Assembly: GCA_019925095.2 (NCBI GenBank) | Contig: CM034397.1 | Coordinates: 4,669,763 to 4,733,762, forward strand | DNA from: Dendrolimus kikuchii | Lineage: Eukaryota; Arthropoda; Insecta; Lepidoptera; Lasiocampidae | Direction: 5' to 3' | Length of the DNA stretch: 64,000 bases | The notes under the pieces: model-generated | What the model saw: only the letters and a program-made list of their open reading frames with translations | Told to the model about the DNA's origin: nothing | The model's database searches: none | Made by a program: the position numbers and the translations under genes | Shown: positions 20,503-31,467 of the stretch, one piece after another | Numbering within the stretch: the first letter of the stretch is position 1 | Layout of the letters: every line of letters starts with the position of its first letter

Positions 20503-21280
20503 GACTATAAGTAGAATACTGAGCCTAGCAGAGGTGGCGAAAATCGTGGGCGACGTGGGCCATCGCTTACGGCCTCGCACCTCGAAGACAGGACGAGTAA
20601 ATTTCATTAATCGTAAAACAATAATCTTTACTCACAGCTTATTCTGTTTTATTTCGGCTAGCGACATTCGCAGTAACTATTACAGGGAACCACCACCGGT
20701 CAAAGCCATTTGTCAGTTTCAATTATTTTTCAAATCGATCTTTTTGCGTTGCTAGCGGCTGTTGCAAAATATATGTTGCCCACATAAAATTTAGATCTTA
20801 CTCCTCCAGTTAAGCTTAGGTCATTGTAGTCAATGGGTAAGGTTCCCAGAAGGCCGGCTATGTCACCTCGCTGGATCGCCGTTTTTATCCGTGCAGGAAC
20901 GGAGAAAGAATACAATTTCCTGCGGCCTGGCGGCCTGTCGTAAGAGGCGACTAAACAACCCGCAGCCAGGTGGTAGGGTATTTTGGCTCGACTGGATGGC
21001 GACCACCCCTGGTCTAGAATATGCCGCCATAACAATCTTGTGTTGTGTTCCGGCATTAGTGACCAGGTTCCAGTCTCCTTTAAGAGAGCAGCAGCGCATT
21101 TGTAGCACCTTTGGTGTTGCAAATGTCCATATGCGATGGTAACCGCTTTCCATCAAGTGGGCCGTCTGCCTGTCTGCTGAACTCCCGCAATAAAAAAAAT
21201 AAAAAAATTCGCCATATTGATCCGTTGTCCGAGGTAGGAACTAGCCCTCTCGTCACTTGAAAAGTGATCATGAAACAGCA
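20503..21280 (-). mobile_element. LINE-D C-terminal fragment, interrupted by SINE-A
   Basis: Coding parts 20750-20880 and 21214-21280 on the minus strand join across the SINE-A to read SYLGQRINMAIQRGD then IAGLLGTLPID. They match 23.9 kb and 47.8 kb. 20503-20525 (AGACTATAAGTAGAATACTG) matches the end of the 23.9-kb copy. Sequence in between is diverged. Confidence 0.75.
20881..21208 (+). mobile_element. SINE-A reference copy with TSD
   Basis: Complete 328-bp unit: GTTTTTATCCGTGCAGGAACG to GCAATAAAAAAAATAAAAAAA. It sits inside LINE-D with direct repeat TCGCC at 20876-20880 and 21209-21213. Comparison with the uninterrupted LINE-D at 23.9 kb fixes both ends. The GGTTCCAGTCTCC segment vaguely resembles a Pol III B box, but no convincing A box is seen. 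Confidence 0.9.
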
Positions 21281-21284
21281 AATG

Positions 21285-21790
21285 ACAGAAACATATTTTA
21301 TAACTCTCACTGAGGGTTGCATATTTGCTAATGTGAAAATGATTTGAATGTTTGTATGTTACGGCCTTGCATGATGATTTTTTGATGATTATATTGATGT
21401 CCGTGTGGTTATAGACATCATAGTCCATCTCCCAAAAGAAGGGTTCAATATGGATAAAAATTGTTAAGAAAATTTATTCTAAGTTCGTTGTTGCAACGGG
21501 TTCAAGAAAATCACAGAACAAAATAGGCATGGCCACTTTTTGTAGTTGGTTAAAAAACTGACATTATGGTTGATACGAATAAAACTTAAGAAGAAAACAA
21601 TACAAGATGCTTTTAAACTTTTATAAAAACGATTAACATTAATATCGTATAATAAATAATATTGTGCTGGCCGACATCAAAAATTCTATTACACTATAAG
21701 TAGCGTCCCGATCTGGCTTTACTAGAAGCTGGAAAATTAATAAACGTTTAAGTTCCTTTTCCTGAAATAGGTTATCAAAGAAATAATAGT
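21285..21790. other. Unassigned sequence
   Basis: AT-rich. No gene or repeat recognised. Confidence 0.35.
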
Positions 21791-21791
21791 T

Positions 21792-22087
21792 GTTTATCCG
21801 TGCAGGAACAGAGAAAGAATACAATTTCTTGTGGCCGGGCGGTAATAAGCGACAAAACAACTCACAGCCAGTTGGTAGGGTATTTGCCCGTCTGGATGGC
21901 TACCACCCCTGGTCTAGAGTATGCCGCTATAACAACCTTGAATTGTTTTTCCGACATTAGTAGCTGGATTCCAGTCTCTCTTTTTCTATTGTATGAGTTT
22001 AGCAGACGGGCAGATGGCCTCGGCCTCGTAACCGCTTTCTACCAGGTGGGCCGTCTGCCGGTCTGCTGAACTCATGCAATAAAAAAA
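21792..22087 (+). mobile_element. SINE-A copy with internal inverted 3' end
   Basis: Normal from TTTATCCGTGCAGG to GGATTCCAGTCTCTC, then the 3' end appears in inverted orientation (21980-22018), followed by the normal 3' end (22046-22087). The two form a hairpin of about 40 bp per arm. The expected middle sequence is missing. Confidence 0.8.
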
Positions 22088-22299
22088 TGTTAATGTCGGC
22101 CTTCATAGTTAGTTTCTCTGCGAATAACAACTTGGGTTATACATTCCCTACAAATGTTACTTACTTTGAATTTTTGATCTATGGATATTTGGGTAAAACC
22201 AAAACCCTTATGGAATCGTTTTGTAATTTTTTTGTGTATCACAGTAATTTTACGCTATATGATTCTGTAGTTAAACCATGATAAGACTACATATTAGGA

Positions 22300-22670
22300 A
22301 TCGCTTGCATATTATGTAATTAAGGTTTAAAAAAACTAATGTGGCTCTAGGACACTTGATTAGAACGAAGTTCCGAGAACCATCGGAGAAGTTGTATAGT
22401 AGATAATAAGATTAATTACAAGACCTAATTTCAGAACACCGTACATTAACTCTGATGGATACTATTTTACTTTAGATCTTATTTCATTGCATTAAAGTTC
22501 AAAATTGTATAATAGTATATAGCAGTCAGCATTTTTTGTTTTGGTTACACTTTTTTCGTCTAGCCGAGTAACGTGCGATAAGGAACTTTATTCCAAAAAA
22601 TTCAGTATACAAAGTCACGTATTTCGTCACAAATAATAATGATCTTCTGTAATGACTTTTTATTATAGTC
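22300..22670. other. AT-rich sequence
   Basis: Nothing supported. Confidence 0.4.
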
Positions 22671-22671
22671 T

Positions 22672-23022
22672 TATATATATAAAAATCTCATGTTACGAAA
22701 TATGTCCGGCATAAACTCCGAAACTACTGAACCGATCTTGATGATATTTTGTAAATATGGATAATTGGGTCAAACTTAAAAGATAGGGTAGATTTTATCT
22801 GAGTTATTGACCTCAATTATAAAATTCTAATGTTAGCGTGTAAACTCCTCCTAAACCCTTGGACCGATCTTGATGAATTTCTTTGTATGTGTTCGAGTTG
22901 GTTGGTTGATTGGTTAAGACTCCGGATGGTTTAGATTCAAAATTGGACCCTATAGGTGGCACTGCAATGGGTTTCTTAATTTTTTTCAAGACAGGATAAC
23001 TTCTGCCGAGACAGCTAGTATG
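22672..23022 (+). mobile_element. Helitron-like element
   Basis: Starts TCTTATATATATAAAAATCTC, contains GAACCGATCTTGATGA and CCGGATGGTTTAGATTC, ends TGCCGAGACAGCTAGTAT. The ACCGATCTTGATGA block occurs twice (22730 and 22862), so it is internally duplicated. Confidence 0.75.
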
Positions 23023-23029
23023 TATACCA

Positions 23030-23835
23030 TAGAATTCATATTGCACGTTTCAATTAAATTGTAAACTAATTTAAACTACAAAAGTAACTACTTTATGAAA
23101 TTTCTATTAGCGAGGTAGCGAGTTATTCATTTCTTAATTCGTAAAAAATGTGCGCAAATTTTAAAGTATGGTTAAAACTTTGAGAATATAGAGCTTCCAT
23201 TCAGTAGTTTTTGCGATATGGGATATTTTTTCATAAACGATTTTTATGATTTTGTAACCAATTAACACAATTTGCATGAAGCCCTTCATTATGCGTGGAG
23301 TGCCACGCACTTGTCTGTTTTTTAATTATAACGTAGACCCGAAATAATTGGGAGAAGTAAAAGAAATGAAATTACATGTTTTAAAATTAATAATTTTCGA
23401 GGTCGTTAAATAATAAATTGGAAAAAGACGACTTTAAGCATCATTTTCAAAATTAATTATATTAAATGTTGTATTTGTATTGCACATATTGTATTAACCT
23501 CAAGGCATACATCGACACTACATGAACTACAACTACATGAGTTTAAATGACACGACTTGTATAGTATAGAACATGACAAATACAATATACTGAGTTACAA
23601 GTCTCCAGCCTCAGGGTAAAAAATTGGAAATAAACGAACGGCACGGATTGCTACATAATTAGCAAGGTTAAAACTAAGTAGTCCACGTACGTGCCAAAAT
23701 CTGTCAATAGAGAAAACAGACAAAACCATCGTAGATGCATCTACGTACATGTTTAGGTTTTACATATTTTCACGAAGTAGTTAAGGTTTCTGTATATATA
23801 GAGTTAAGTTTAATGTTAAATTAATTAAGCAACAA
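23030..23835. other. AT-rich sequence
   Basis: No gene or repeat recognised. Confidence 0.4.
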
Positions 23836-23839
23836 CAAC

Positions 23840-24060
23840 ATGACTCATTGTCTCTTCGGGTGATCAGAGGGCTGGTGCTTACCTCGGCCAACGGATCAGT
23901 ATGGCGATCCAGCGAGGAAACGTAGCCAGCCTTCTGGGCACCTTACCCATAGAAGACGGTGATCTGGACTCAGTATTCTACTTATAGTCTTGAGGGACTA
24001 TAAGTAGAATACAATACAAATAAGTTAAGTTTTTTTGCATTGTATTCGATTATATGTTAG
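23840..24060 (+). mobile_element. LINE-D C-terminal fragment, uninterrupted
   Basis: Reads RAGAYLGQRISMAIQRGN then VASLLGTLPIEDGDLDSVFYL and stop TAG near 23987. This is the empty-site reference for the SINE-A insertion at 20.88 kb. Confidence 0.75.
23973..24012. repeat. Perfect 17-bp inverted repeat
   Basis: GTATTCTACTTATAGTC, a 6-nt spacer (TTGAGG), GACTATAAGTAGAATAC. The left arm includes the LINE-D stop codon. Confidence 0.85.
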
Positions 24061-24064
24061 CAAC

Positions 24065-24885
24065 AATAACAAAGAGAGTACAACTACTCGATACTCGTCG
24101 TATTATTTCGTACTCCCTCCTGTCTCAAGCGGTTCATCCTAGCTCCTGCATGGCGATAGAGCCGTGGGCTTTAGCCAGTAGTGCGTCTCCGCATCTATCA
24201 GAGTAACCAACATAGACGCACCACTCATATTGACCCCTACAGTAGCCATGAACCTACATCCTCTCCAATCACCGTTATATTGCGCTCAGCACACATCCGC
24301 TCTTTTCAGTAAATTATCTGAATTCAATTAATGGGCTATGTTCAATTTAAAGCTGTAGACATTTATTCCGTGATAGCTGAGCCATGGGACCGAAACTGTA
24401 GATTGTTCCAATGCAAGATAATATGTTGGATTGAACAGAAGACGAGTTTCAAGATAGGTGCTACCTTCTCTAGTGCAAGATAGTTTTTAAATACATGTGG
24501 TATTGAAAATATTCAGGAACGTATAAGTAAGTGGTTATTTTACATAGAGTAGTTAAGTGTTTCCGAACGACGTGTACGATGTGTGAGTGGGAAAAATAGA
24601 TGATGAATGAAAGAAAAGATAAAGAATAGACGATAATGGAATGATGAGGTAAGAGACGATCAATCGGGAGCGTGGTTTGAGAGCTGGGCTGGACGAAGGA
24701 CGATTAATAAGTAAGATGTGTTATTTGAAGACGTCTATAAGATGTTAAAAGAGGATTAAAGATTTTTTCAAAAAATTGAAATAGTTTTACTAATTTCACC
24801 TCCATATATACTCCCAAATTCGCTGCAGATTTCATATTTGCAAGAGAGCCGCTTATGTTTTATAGTACCCGGCTAGTTTTGTGGG
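24065..24885. other. Unassigned sequence
   Basis: 24100-24330 is GC-richer than average with no motif I recognise. 24530-24780 is purine-rich and may be an old LINE C-terminus. Neither is firm. Confidence 0.3.
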
Positions 24886-24889
24886 TCAC

Positions 24890-25020
24890 AAATCTATAGC
24901 CATACCGTCTCCGCCAGTTCGGTACAAGGAGTAGGCTAAAGAAATTATGATTTGATGTCGTAAGGGGTGACATGCATGACAATGGTCTCAGTTTAATGCC
25001 CACCGTTCCGCCAAACTGTG
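24890..25020 (+). mobile_element. LINE-F fragment, decayed
   Basis: CTATAGCCATACCGTCTCCG, CGCCAGTTCGGTACAAGGAG and GTGACATGCATGACAATGGT line up with 59817-59925. Short internal piece without ends. Confidence 0.65.
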
Positions 25021-25309
25021 TCGAATAGGTGCGAGTGTAGCGCCACCACGCCGCCATCACACCGCCACCGTGTCGTCGCCGTACTTTCGCTCGCATATAG
25101 GCGTGGTTGTGACCTACTACAGTTCCTCAGAGAGGAATAGGATACTTTTATCCCGGACGACGGCATAGTATTTAAGGGTACTTATCCGAAAGCCCTAATT
25201 AGTATTATCAATAATGGGTAAGAAGGTTTGATAACATAATAGATGACACTTTATAACTCAAAATGAACGACTATAAAAATGTATATTAATAATATTTTCT
25301 TGGCAATAC

Positions 25310-25415
25310 AATAAGAGTTTGTTTGTCAGGATCGTTACAAGTGGAGATCTATAGTCTCTGCCTACCCCCACGGGAAACGAGCGTGATAATATGTACGTAT
25401 GTATGATTGTATAAC
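25310..25415 (+). mobile_element. LINE 3'-end scrap with ATGT tail
   Basis: CTCTGCCTACCCCCACGGGAA then GCGTGATAATATGTACGTATG. Resembles the end of LINE-B-like elements but is not LINE-B itself. Confidence 0.45.
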
Positions 25416-25524
25416 AAGCGATCTTATCCAGGTAAGAAGAAATACCTTATACAAATTACTGGACCAATACTTATTATTGTTCACCAACATGACAGAGAAA
25501 AAATACACAATAAACTTAAATACC

Positions 25525-25605
25525 ATAAGGTAGTGAGCGGCCTTATTGCTTAAAGTAATCTCTTCTAGGCAACCTTTGGATGGACAAGACTTGGTTCAAG
25601 TAGTG
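25525..25605 (-). mobile_element. LINE-C 3' tail fragment
   Basis: GCGGCCTTATTGCTTAAAGTAATCTCTTCTAGGCAACC is the reverse complement of the conserved LINE-C tail. The stem is AT-changed here. Confidence 0.6.
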
Positions 25606-25619
25606 TTGTAGTCGTCTCT

Positions 25620-25970
25620 TAAAAAGGGATTTTCCAAGTGCTGGATTGTGTGTAATGGTGAGGATTACAAGACCTCAATTGATTTAAATTAAGATTGAAA
25701 ACTTAATTTATTTTATTACGGCAACAATAAATTGTTCAACCACACCTGCGTATCAATATCTATGTTTGTTTCGATATGCTAATTTTTATAGAGTGTGTTT
25801 GAAAGTGAGCGTTGAGGGATCTTGGAGGTCTTCTTACGTAATATTGTACTTATTATAAATTCTATATTTATTATTATAATTTATCGTGTTTTAAGTTTTT
25901 TTACACCCTTGTGAGATAATACACAAGTACTTTCCGGCGAACAGTGTAGATTGTTGTAATTTAACAAGAG
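25620..25970. other. AT-rich sequence
   Basis: Nothing supported. Confidence 0.4.
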
Positions 25971-25974
25971 CAGC

Positions 25975-26150
25975 TTTAGTCGGTCAAAATGGTAGTAGCG
26001 GGACTAAAACAGCCGATTTTAGAGAATCCTTTAGTGAAATTAATACGTGCTTAAATATACTGGTTGTTGTAAGATATGGCATAATGTTCCATGTTATTTT
26101 GATACTTGTCATATTCATAATACGAATCTGCGAAAGCGACCTTTTTAGGG
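25975..26150 (-). repeat. Dispersed repeat (family G), copy 1
   Basis: The reverse complement contains GGTCGCTTTCGCAGATTCGT, GACAAGTATCAAAATAA and ATTAATTTCACTAA. Shared with 27790-27905 and 40688-40790. Class unknown. Confidence 0.55.
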
Positions 26151-26554
26151 CTAGGTATCTAATAGATAAACCCAAACTATATTTTGTATGTAAGTTTGCG
26201 CAATTTTTATTTTATTATAGTTCGTGTTAAAGTTAATAGCCTCTCAAGATTAGGGCCCATTGTGCAGCCATCTGGTGCTAATTAAGAGTGGCCATAAAGT
26301 TTGGCCCGAACTTGCACGAAATAAAAGTACTTAATAATAGCACTACAATTGTCACCTGCTGGTGAAGGAAAATATCGTAAACAAGTCGTCATGTGCGAGT
26401 TGGTTAGGCATAGTGAGGAACTCATTACAAAACACAGTATTGTGAAAGAGATCGCTATAAGCGTTAAGGGTAACTCATTGTTGTACAAATAAATGTACAT
26501 GTATTTCATTTTGATATCATGCAAAATTCAGCAGATATGAGAAGGATGCAAGGA

Positions 26555-27090
26555 GAAGAATAAACGTTGCATGGGTAAAGTGGAGATAGGTAACTGGTGT
26601 AAAATGTGACAAACTAATGGGTCAGATATAGAAAACTGTAATACGTCCGGTGTTGTATTGTACGGGTTCGAAAATTGGTCCACTAAAGTAGACTAGACCA
26701 GAAAAATCTCCACTTAGCTCAGACGAGAATGTTGAGCTGGTTGTGTGGTTTTACAAGAATGAATAAAGTGAGAAAAAAGTAAGTACATGAGGGAATGTTT
26801 GAAATTTGCAATTGTGACTGAAAAATTGAGAGAACGAAGACTAAGGTAATATGGGCATGTAATGAGGATGATAGTCAAGTGACAAAAGGAAGGTTAAACT
26901 GAATGATTGATGGATGGATACAAGTGCAAAGGTAGACAAAAAAGATAGGGATGGACTGTATGAAGTATGACGTGATGATTTGTTGTGTGATAGAGTACGT
27001 ATGACAGAATAAAGGAATATAGAAGGAAAAGACATATTCTGTCAACTGCAAATAATTGGGAGAATGTAAAAAAAAGAATCTTGACAATGG
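26555..27090 (+). mobile_element. Old LINE C-terminal fragment
   Basis: The plus strand translates in shifting frames to TEKLRERRLR-YGHVM, GRQKKIGMDCMKYDVM-like and a Lys-rich end, the layout of the last LINE ORF2 domain (RLRWYGHV; GRPKKRW-D-VK-D). Heavily decayed. Its minus-strand frames are shadows. Confidence 0.5.
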
Positions 27091-27436
27091 CTAATCAATA
27101 ATAAGAACTTTTTCAAGGTACTTTATATTTGAAAAAAAAATATCTTGCGTTTGTACAAGATTTAATTAAAATATTTAAAGTCACGTTCTAATAATCAAAG
27201 TACCGCTATTCGTCGGGTAATTTGATTAGTTAGCCCTACGCGTTTATAAAACATTGAAATTTCATTTTTACCAAAAACGTGCGGATACGTCCAAATCATC
27301 CGCGAACAAACTGCCGGCCATAGATAACTTTACAAGATAAGTTTTTTTTAAATATTTTCTTGTAAAAATATCTGTGACATACAAAGATGGATGGAGAGTT
27401 AGGTTCAAAGTATAAAGCTTCTATTTTACTTTTACA

Positions 27437-27675
27437 CAGTCAGGTGGTAGGGTATTTATTTGCCCGTCTGGATGGCTACCACCCCCGGTCAGGGGTATGC
27501 CGTCATAACAATCTTGAGTTATGTTTCGGTATTACTGGCCATGTTCCAGTCTCCCTTAAGAAAGCAGCAGCGCATTTGTGACGCCTTTGGTGTTACAAAT
27601 GTCCATAGGCTATGGTTACCGCTTTCCACCAGATGGGCTGTCTGCCTGTTTGCTGTACTCATGCAATAAAAAAAG
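27437..27675 (+). mobile_element. SINE-A copy, 5'-truncated
   Basis: Starts CAGTCAGGTGGTAGGG, ends CATGCAATAAAAAAAG. Confidence 0.85.
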
Positions 27676-27789
27676 AAACACAAAAATAAAATGTTTTTTT
27701 AATGTCAGCAGGGGGCGGCGTAGTGGGATTTTCGGCACCGAATACAGTTAAGACGGCCCTGAAACAGATGATCGACCACAGAGCCTAAA

Positions 27790-27905
27790 GTAACCGTTTT
27801 CGCAGATTCATGTGACGAACATGACAAGTATCAAAATAAACTGGAATTTTATGCTATGTCTTACCTACCATTATATCTAGACACGTATCAATTTCACTAA
27901 GCAAT
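27790..27905 (+). repeat. Dispersed repeat (family G), copy 2
   Basis: GTTTTCGCAGATTCATGTGA, GACAAGTATCAAAATAAACT, CACGTATCAATTTCACTAA. Shared with 25.98 and 40.69 kb. Confidence 0.55.
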
Positions 27906-28179
27906 TTTCCTAAGGCGGACGCTTTAGGCTGATGTTATTAAGAGGCTACAGTCGTCCATTGACAAATACAACTTGTAGGAACCTGATATATTAGTTATCT
28001 TGTCAAGACTTTAAATATTAGTACGCCCTTATTGAATACGCTCATATTGTAGCCCTTTGGGCTTTTCACATTTTTTTGCCGGCTCCTCTCACATAAGGTA
28101 GAACTTTTTTTCTCTTTATTCACTATTTTTTCTGCTATCTATATCAGTGGCGGCGGGGGATTTGGAAGTAGATGGGATT

Positions 28180-28628
28180 TCTACATCTATATATAAAAGA
28201 AAGTCGTGTTAGTTATACTATTTATAACTCAAGAGCGGCTGTACTGATTTGGCTGAAAATTGGTGGGGAGGTAGCTTAGAACCAGGAGAGGAACATAGGA
28301 TACTTTTTATCCCGTTGGAACCGGTAGTGTGGCGCTGAGATCGGGTTCTAGAATCGTCCTAATCACCTGGACCGAATATGGTGATTTTGTTTTTGTGTAT
28401 GAGTGGGTTCCCGGATGGTTTAGATTCACAATTAGAACCGGTGGGTGGCGCTGAGATCGGGTTCTAGAATCCTCCCAATCTCCTGGAGTGATTTTGTTTT
28501 TGTGTGTTTGAGTGGGTCCCCGGATGGTTTAGTTTCCACAATTGGAACCGGTAGGTGGCGCTGGGATCGCGTCCTAGATTTTTATTTTTTCAGAGCAGAA
28601 CAACGTCTGCCGGGGCCGCTAGTTATTA
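28180..28628 (+). mobile_element. Helitron-like element with internal tandem repeats
   Basis: Starts TCTATATATAAAAGAAAGTC and ends GCCGGGGCCGCTAGTTA. Between them a ~115-bp unit (ACCGGT-GGTGGCGCTGAGATC, GATTTTGTTTTTGTGT, CCCGGATGGTTTAG) is repeated about 2.3 times (28320-28590). Confidence 0.8.
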
Positions 28629-28785
28629 ATAATTTACAGTTTATTATCTAATTATACAACTTCTAATTTGTTTAGTAGTTACTATTTATATGTAATAGAT
28701 GACTTTTATTTAAAAAAATTTACAGAAACCTTACAGCCTATAAATATTCTACTACAATTACAATGTGTAATTCTAATTACCTATT

Positions 28786-29560
28786 TAAGAGTAGGCTTAC
28801 ATTTGAATGCGAAGAAAACAAAGGTTATGGTGTTTGAAAGAGAAGAAACCAGAACGAATGCAAGGATAATGGTCGATGATGTTATGCTAGAGCAAGTGAA
28901 TGAGTTTGTATATCTTGGATGTGCTTTTAGCAGGGATGGAAGGTACACCGCTGATATAGAAAGAAGAGTGAATTTGGGGAATAGTGTGAATGGAGCGTTA
29001 GGTAAACTTCTAGGCGCTAAGAACCTCAGCCAGAAGGCCCAGCTTGCCATACACAACGCGGTGCTGGTACCTACGCTCACGTATGGAAGCGAGAGTTCGG
29101 TATGGAAGAGAGAGCATGAAAGTAGAGTAAACGCGGTCGAGATGCGAGCATTGCGCAAAATCTGCGGAGTGACGCTCGCGGACCGCGTTCGTAATACCGA
29201 AGTAAGAAAGAGTTGGTCTGAAAGAGAGTGTCGGGGTGAAGGTAAGGAAAGGAATGCTCTGGTGGTTCGGGCATGTGGAAAGAATGCATTATGAAAGAAT
29301 GACTAAACAGATATACAATGCAAAAGTGGATGGATGCAGAAGTCGTGGAAGGCCACGACACACCTTCCATGATCAAATTGATCGTGTACTAGCAGAAGGT
29401 GATGTCAGGAGCCTTAAGAACAGACGAGCGTGCATGACAAGTGTTATGAATGTCAAAGAAGCAAGTGAGGTGTGTAAGAATAAGCCCAAATGGCGCTCTG
29501 TTGTTCGTGCCTACCCCGCAAGGGAACTGGCGTGAAGTTATGTATGTATGTATGTATTTA
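28786..29560 (+). mobile_element. LINE-B, longest copy (RT thumb to C-terminus)
   Basis: Translation from LHLNAKKTKVMVF (end of the RT domain) through FVYLGCAFSRDGRYTADIE, LTYGSES, MRALRKICGV, to WFGHVERMH, GRPRHTFHDQIDRVL and AYPARELA, with a TATGTATG tail. A 2-nt loss in an AG run near 29210 (compare 51458) shifts the frame, so two frames (to 29294 and 29236-29535) cover it. 5'-truncated: endonuclease and RT catalytic motifs are absent. C-terminal layout is that of insect endonuclease/RT LINEs. Clade not certain. Confidence 0.85.
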
Positions 29561-29572
29561 ACAGTAATATAT

Positions 29573-30238
29573 TGTGGCGACCGAAGGTAGAACTTTCTGG
29601 CAGCGTAAGCCGGTCTCAAGACTTAGAAAAGGGTAGAAAATTCTGAAAGGAAAAGACAAGGACAGATACATTTTAGAAAGGAGTAGATGATGAACTAAAG
29701 TTCTGGAATAGAAAGTTTGCGAAGGAAAAGACAGAGATAGATAGATACTTAGAAAGGGATAGATAGTAAATAAAATAATAGCGAAAAGAAGATCGAAATT
29801 ATGGGTTTCAGAAAATTCGTTCAGGTAGGTGTATAAGCAGCGAAGGCGCGCCTAGCGGACAGTTTAGTTCAGTTCAATACGCGATACGAAAGAGATGGAA
29901 GAGAAGTTTAATAAGAAGACAGTGACGAGTTTAGTGGTGAATTTAGTAAAAGTTTAGTAGGCAGTTGAGTGAAGGAGGAGTTTAGCAAAGTTTAAAAGGA
30001 GGTCCAGAAGCGAGCTACGCGCGGTAACTTCGGAGGTGAACACCGCAGCAGCAGGAGGTGGTCTACGCAATATCTGCGACGGTATTGTGAGTGAGTCATC
30101 TTATCGTTGGGATAGTGCGTGTAGGGGCAACCCTTCGGAGAAGAATTATGTACATCTGTGTAAGTCAATAAAAGTGTTTAGGTAAAAGAACTGGTGTTTC
30201 CTTCCAATCCAAGTGCATACCTCCGCTCGCACGTAACA
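29573..30238 (+). mobile_element. Solo LTR with 4-bp TSD
   Basis: A 666-bp block starting TGTGGCGACC and ending CGCACGTAACA. Flanked by ATAT at 29569-29572 and 30239-30242, the 4-bp duplication usual for Gypsy-type elements. Internal LTR signals: TATAAG (29832) with initiator-like CAGTTTAG/TCAGTT 28-40 nt downstream, and AATAAA at 30167. No gag/pol, primer-binding site or second LTR nearby, so it is a solo LTR left by recombination. AG-rich U3/R with no coding. Confidence 0.85.
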
Positions 30239-30244
30239 ATATTA

Positions 30245-30590
30245 TATAGTCCTATATATTATGTATTATATCTTTATCAGTGTCCATTGTAATAAATAAT
30301 GGAATTGCATGAATGCAAATTGAAATTGCAATCAGGGAAATACGTTATGTACTGAGGTAAATCCCACTTCATTTTACAAGTTTTACCCGATAGAGGATAA
30401 TTGACACTTTTATTACAAAACATTAAGTTGCGTAATTTTATTTCATAAACTTGTCGAATAATCTGTAATGTAATCATAAAACACTTTCTATCAGTACCAA
30501 TTTTAAAAACCGATTAAATATGTAATACCTGTAATACCACGTATAGAGGTTCCGTAGGCATGATGAAATTTCATGGTTTACGTCATTCGT
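30245..30590. other. AT-rich sequence
   Basis: No gene or repeat recognised. Confidence 0.4.
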
Positions 30591-30964
30591 CGTCAGCCAA
30601 CCGTTGTCCACTGCTGGACGTAGGCCCCCCAAGTTTGCGCTAACTATCCCGGTACTCCGCTGTTCTTATCCAGCCCCACCGGCAACCTTGCGCAAATCGT
30701 CAGTCCATGGAGCTGGAGGGCGTCCTATACTACGTTTGCCGAGACGCAAACACCACTCTAGGACTCGTCTGCTCTGTCGGCCAACCGTCCTGCGACAAAC
30801 GTGGCCGGCCCACTGCCACTTCAGCTTGCTAATTCTGCGAGCTATGTCGGTAACCTTGGTTCTCTTACGGATATCCTCATTTCTGATTTTATCCATAAGA
30901 GATACTCCAAACGAAGCTCGCTCCATAGCCCGCTGGGCGACCTTCAACTCGCAAACCTCGCATC
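30590..30964 (-). mobile_element. RTE-clade LINE C-terminus and 3' tail
   Basis: The minus strand has an open frame (30947-30666) reading KVAQRAMERASFGVSLMDKI, LKWQWAGHVCRR and GKRSIGRPPAPWTDDLRKVA, the RTE C-terminal signature known from lepidopteran RTEs. The tail ends TACGTCCAGCAGTGGACAACG near 30600. It is invaded by LINE-B at its upstream side, and the flank resumes at 31367. Confidence 0.85.
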
Positions 30965-30975
30965 GACTTCAAGAT

Positions 30976-31366
30976 ACATACATACATAACTTCACGCCAG
31001 TTCCCTTGCGGGGTAGGCACGGACAACAGAGTGCCATTCAGGCTTATTCTTACACACCTCACTTGCTTCTTTGACATTCATAACTCTTGTCATGCACGCT
31101 CGTCTGTTCTTAAGGCTCCTGACATCACCTTCTGGTAGTACACGATCAATTTGATTATGGAAGGTGTGTCGTGGCCTTCCACGACTTCTGCATCCATCCA
31201 TATTTGCATTGTATATCTGTTTAGTCATTCTTTCATCGTGCATTCTATCCACATTCCCGAACCACCGGAGCATTCCTTTCCTTACCTTCATCCCGACACT
31301 CTCTTTCAGACCAATTCTCTTTCTTACTTCGGTATTATGAACGCGGTCCGCGAGCGTCACTCCGCA
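30976..31366 (-). mobile_element. LINE-B copy with perfect 11-bp TSD
   Basis: The minus strand runs from GVTLADRVHNTEVRKR to AYPARELA and a CATACATACAT tail. TSD GACTTCAAGAT lies at 30965-30975 and 31367-31377. Inserted next to or within the RTE fragment. Confidence 0.9.
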
Positions 31367-31467
31367 GACTTCAAGATGTTGTAGAAAATATTAATTTTGA
31401 TTTTTATTTACTTTTATAGTAGGTTTTGTTTTTTATGAATTTATTTATGAAGCATTTAGAGACTATA

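Noticed and set aside
26841..27087. Minus-strand Ser/Phe-rich frames as membrane proteins
   Set aside because: Antisense shadows of a purine-rich LINE fragment.
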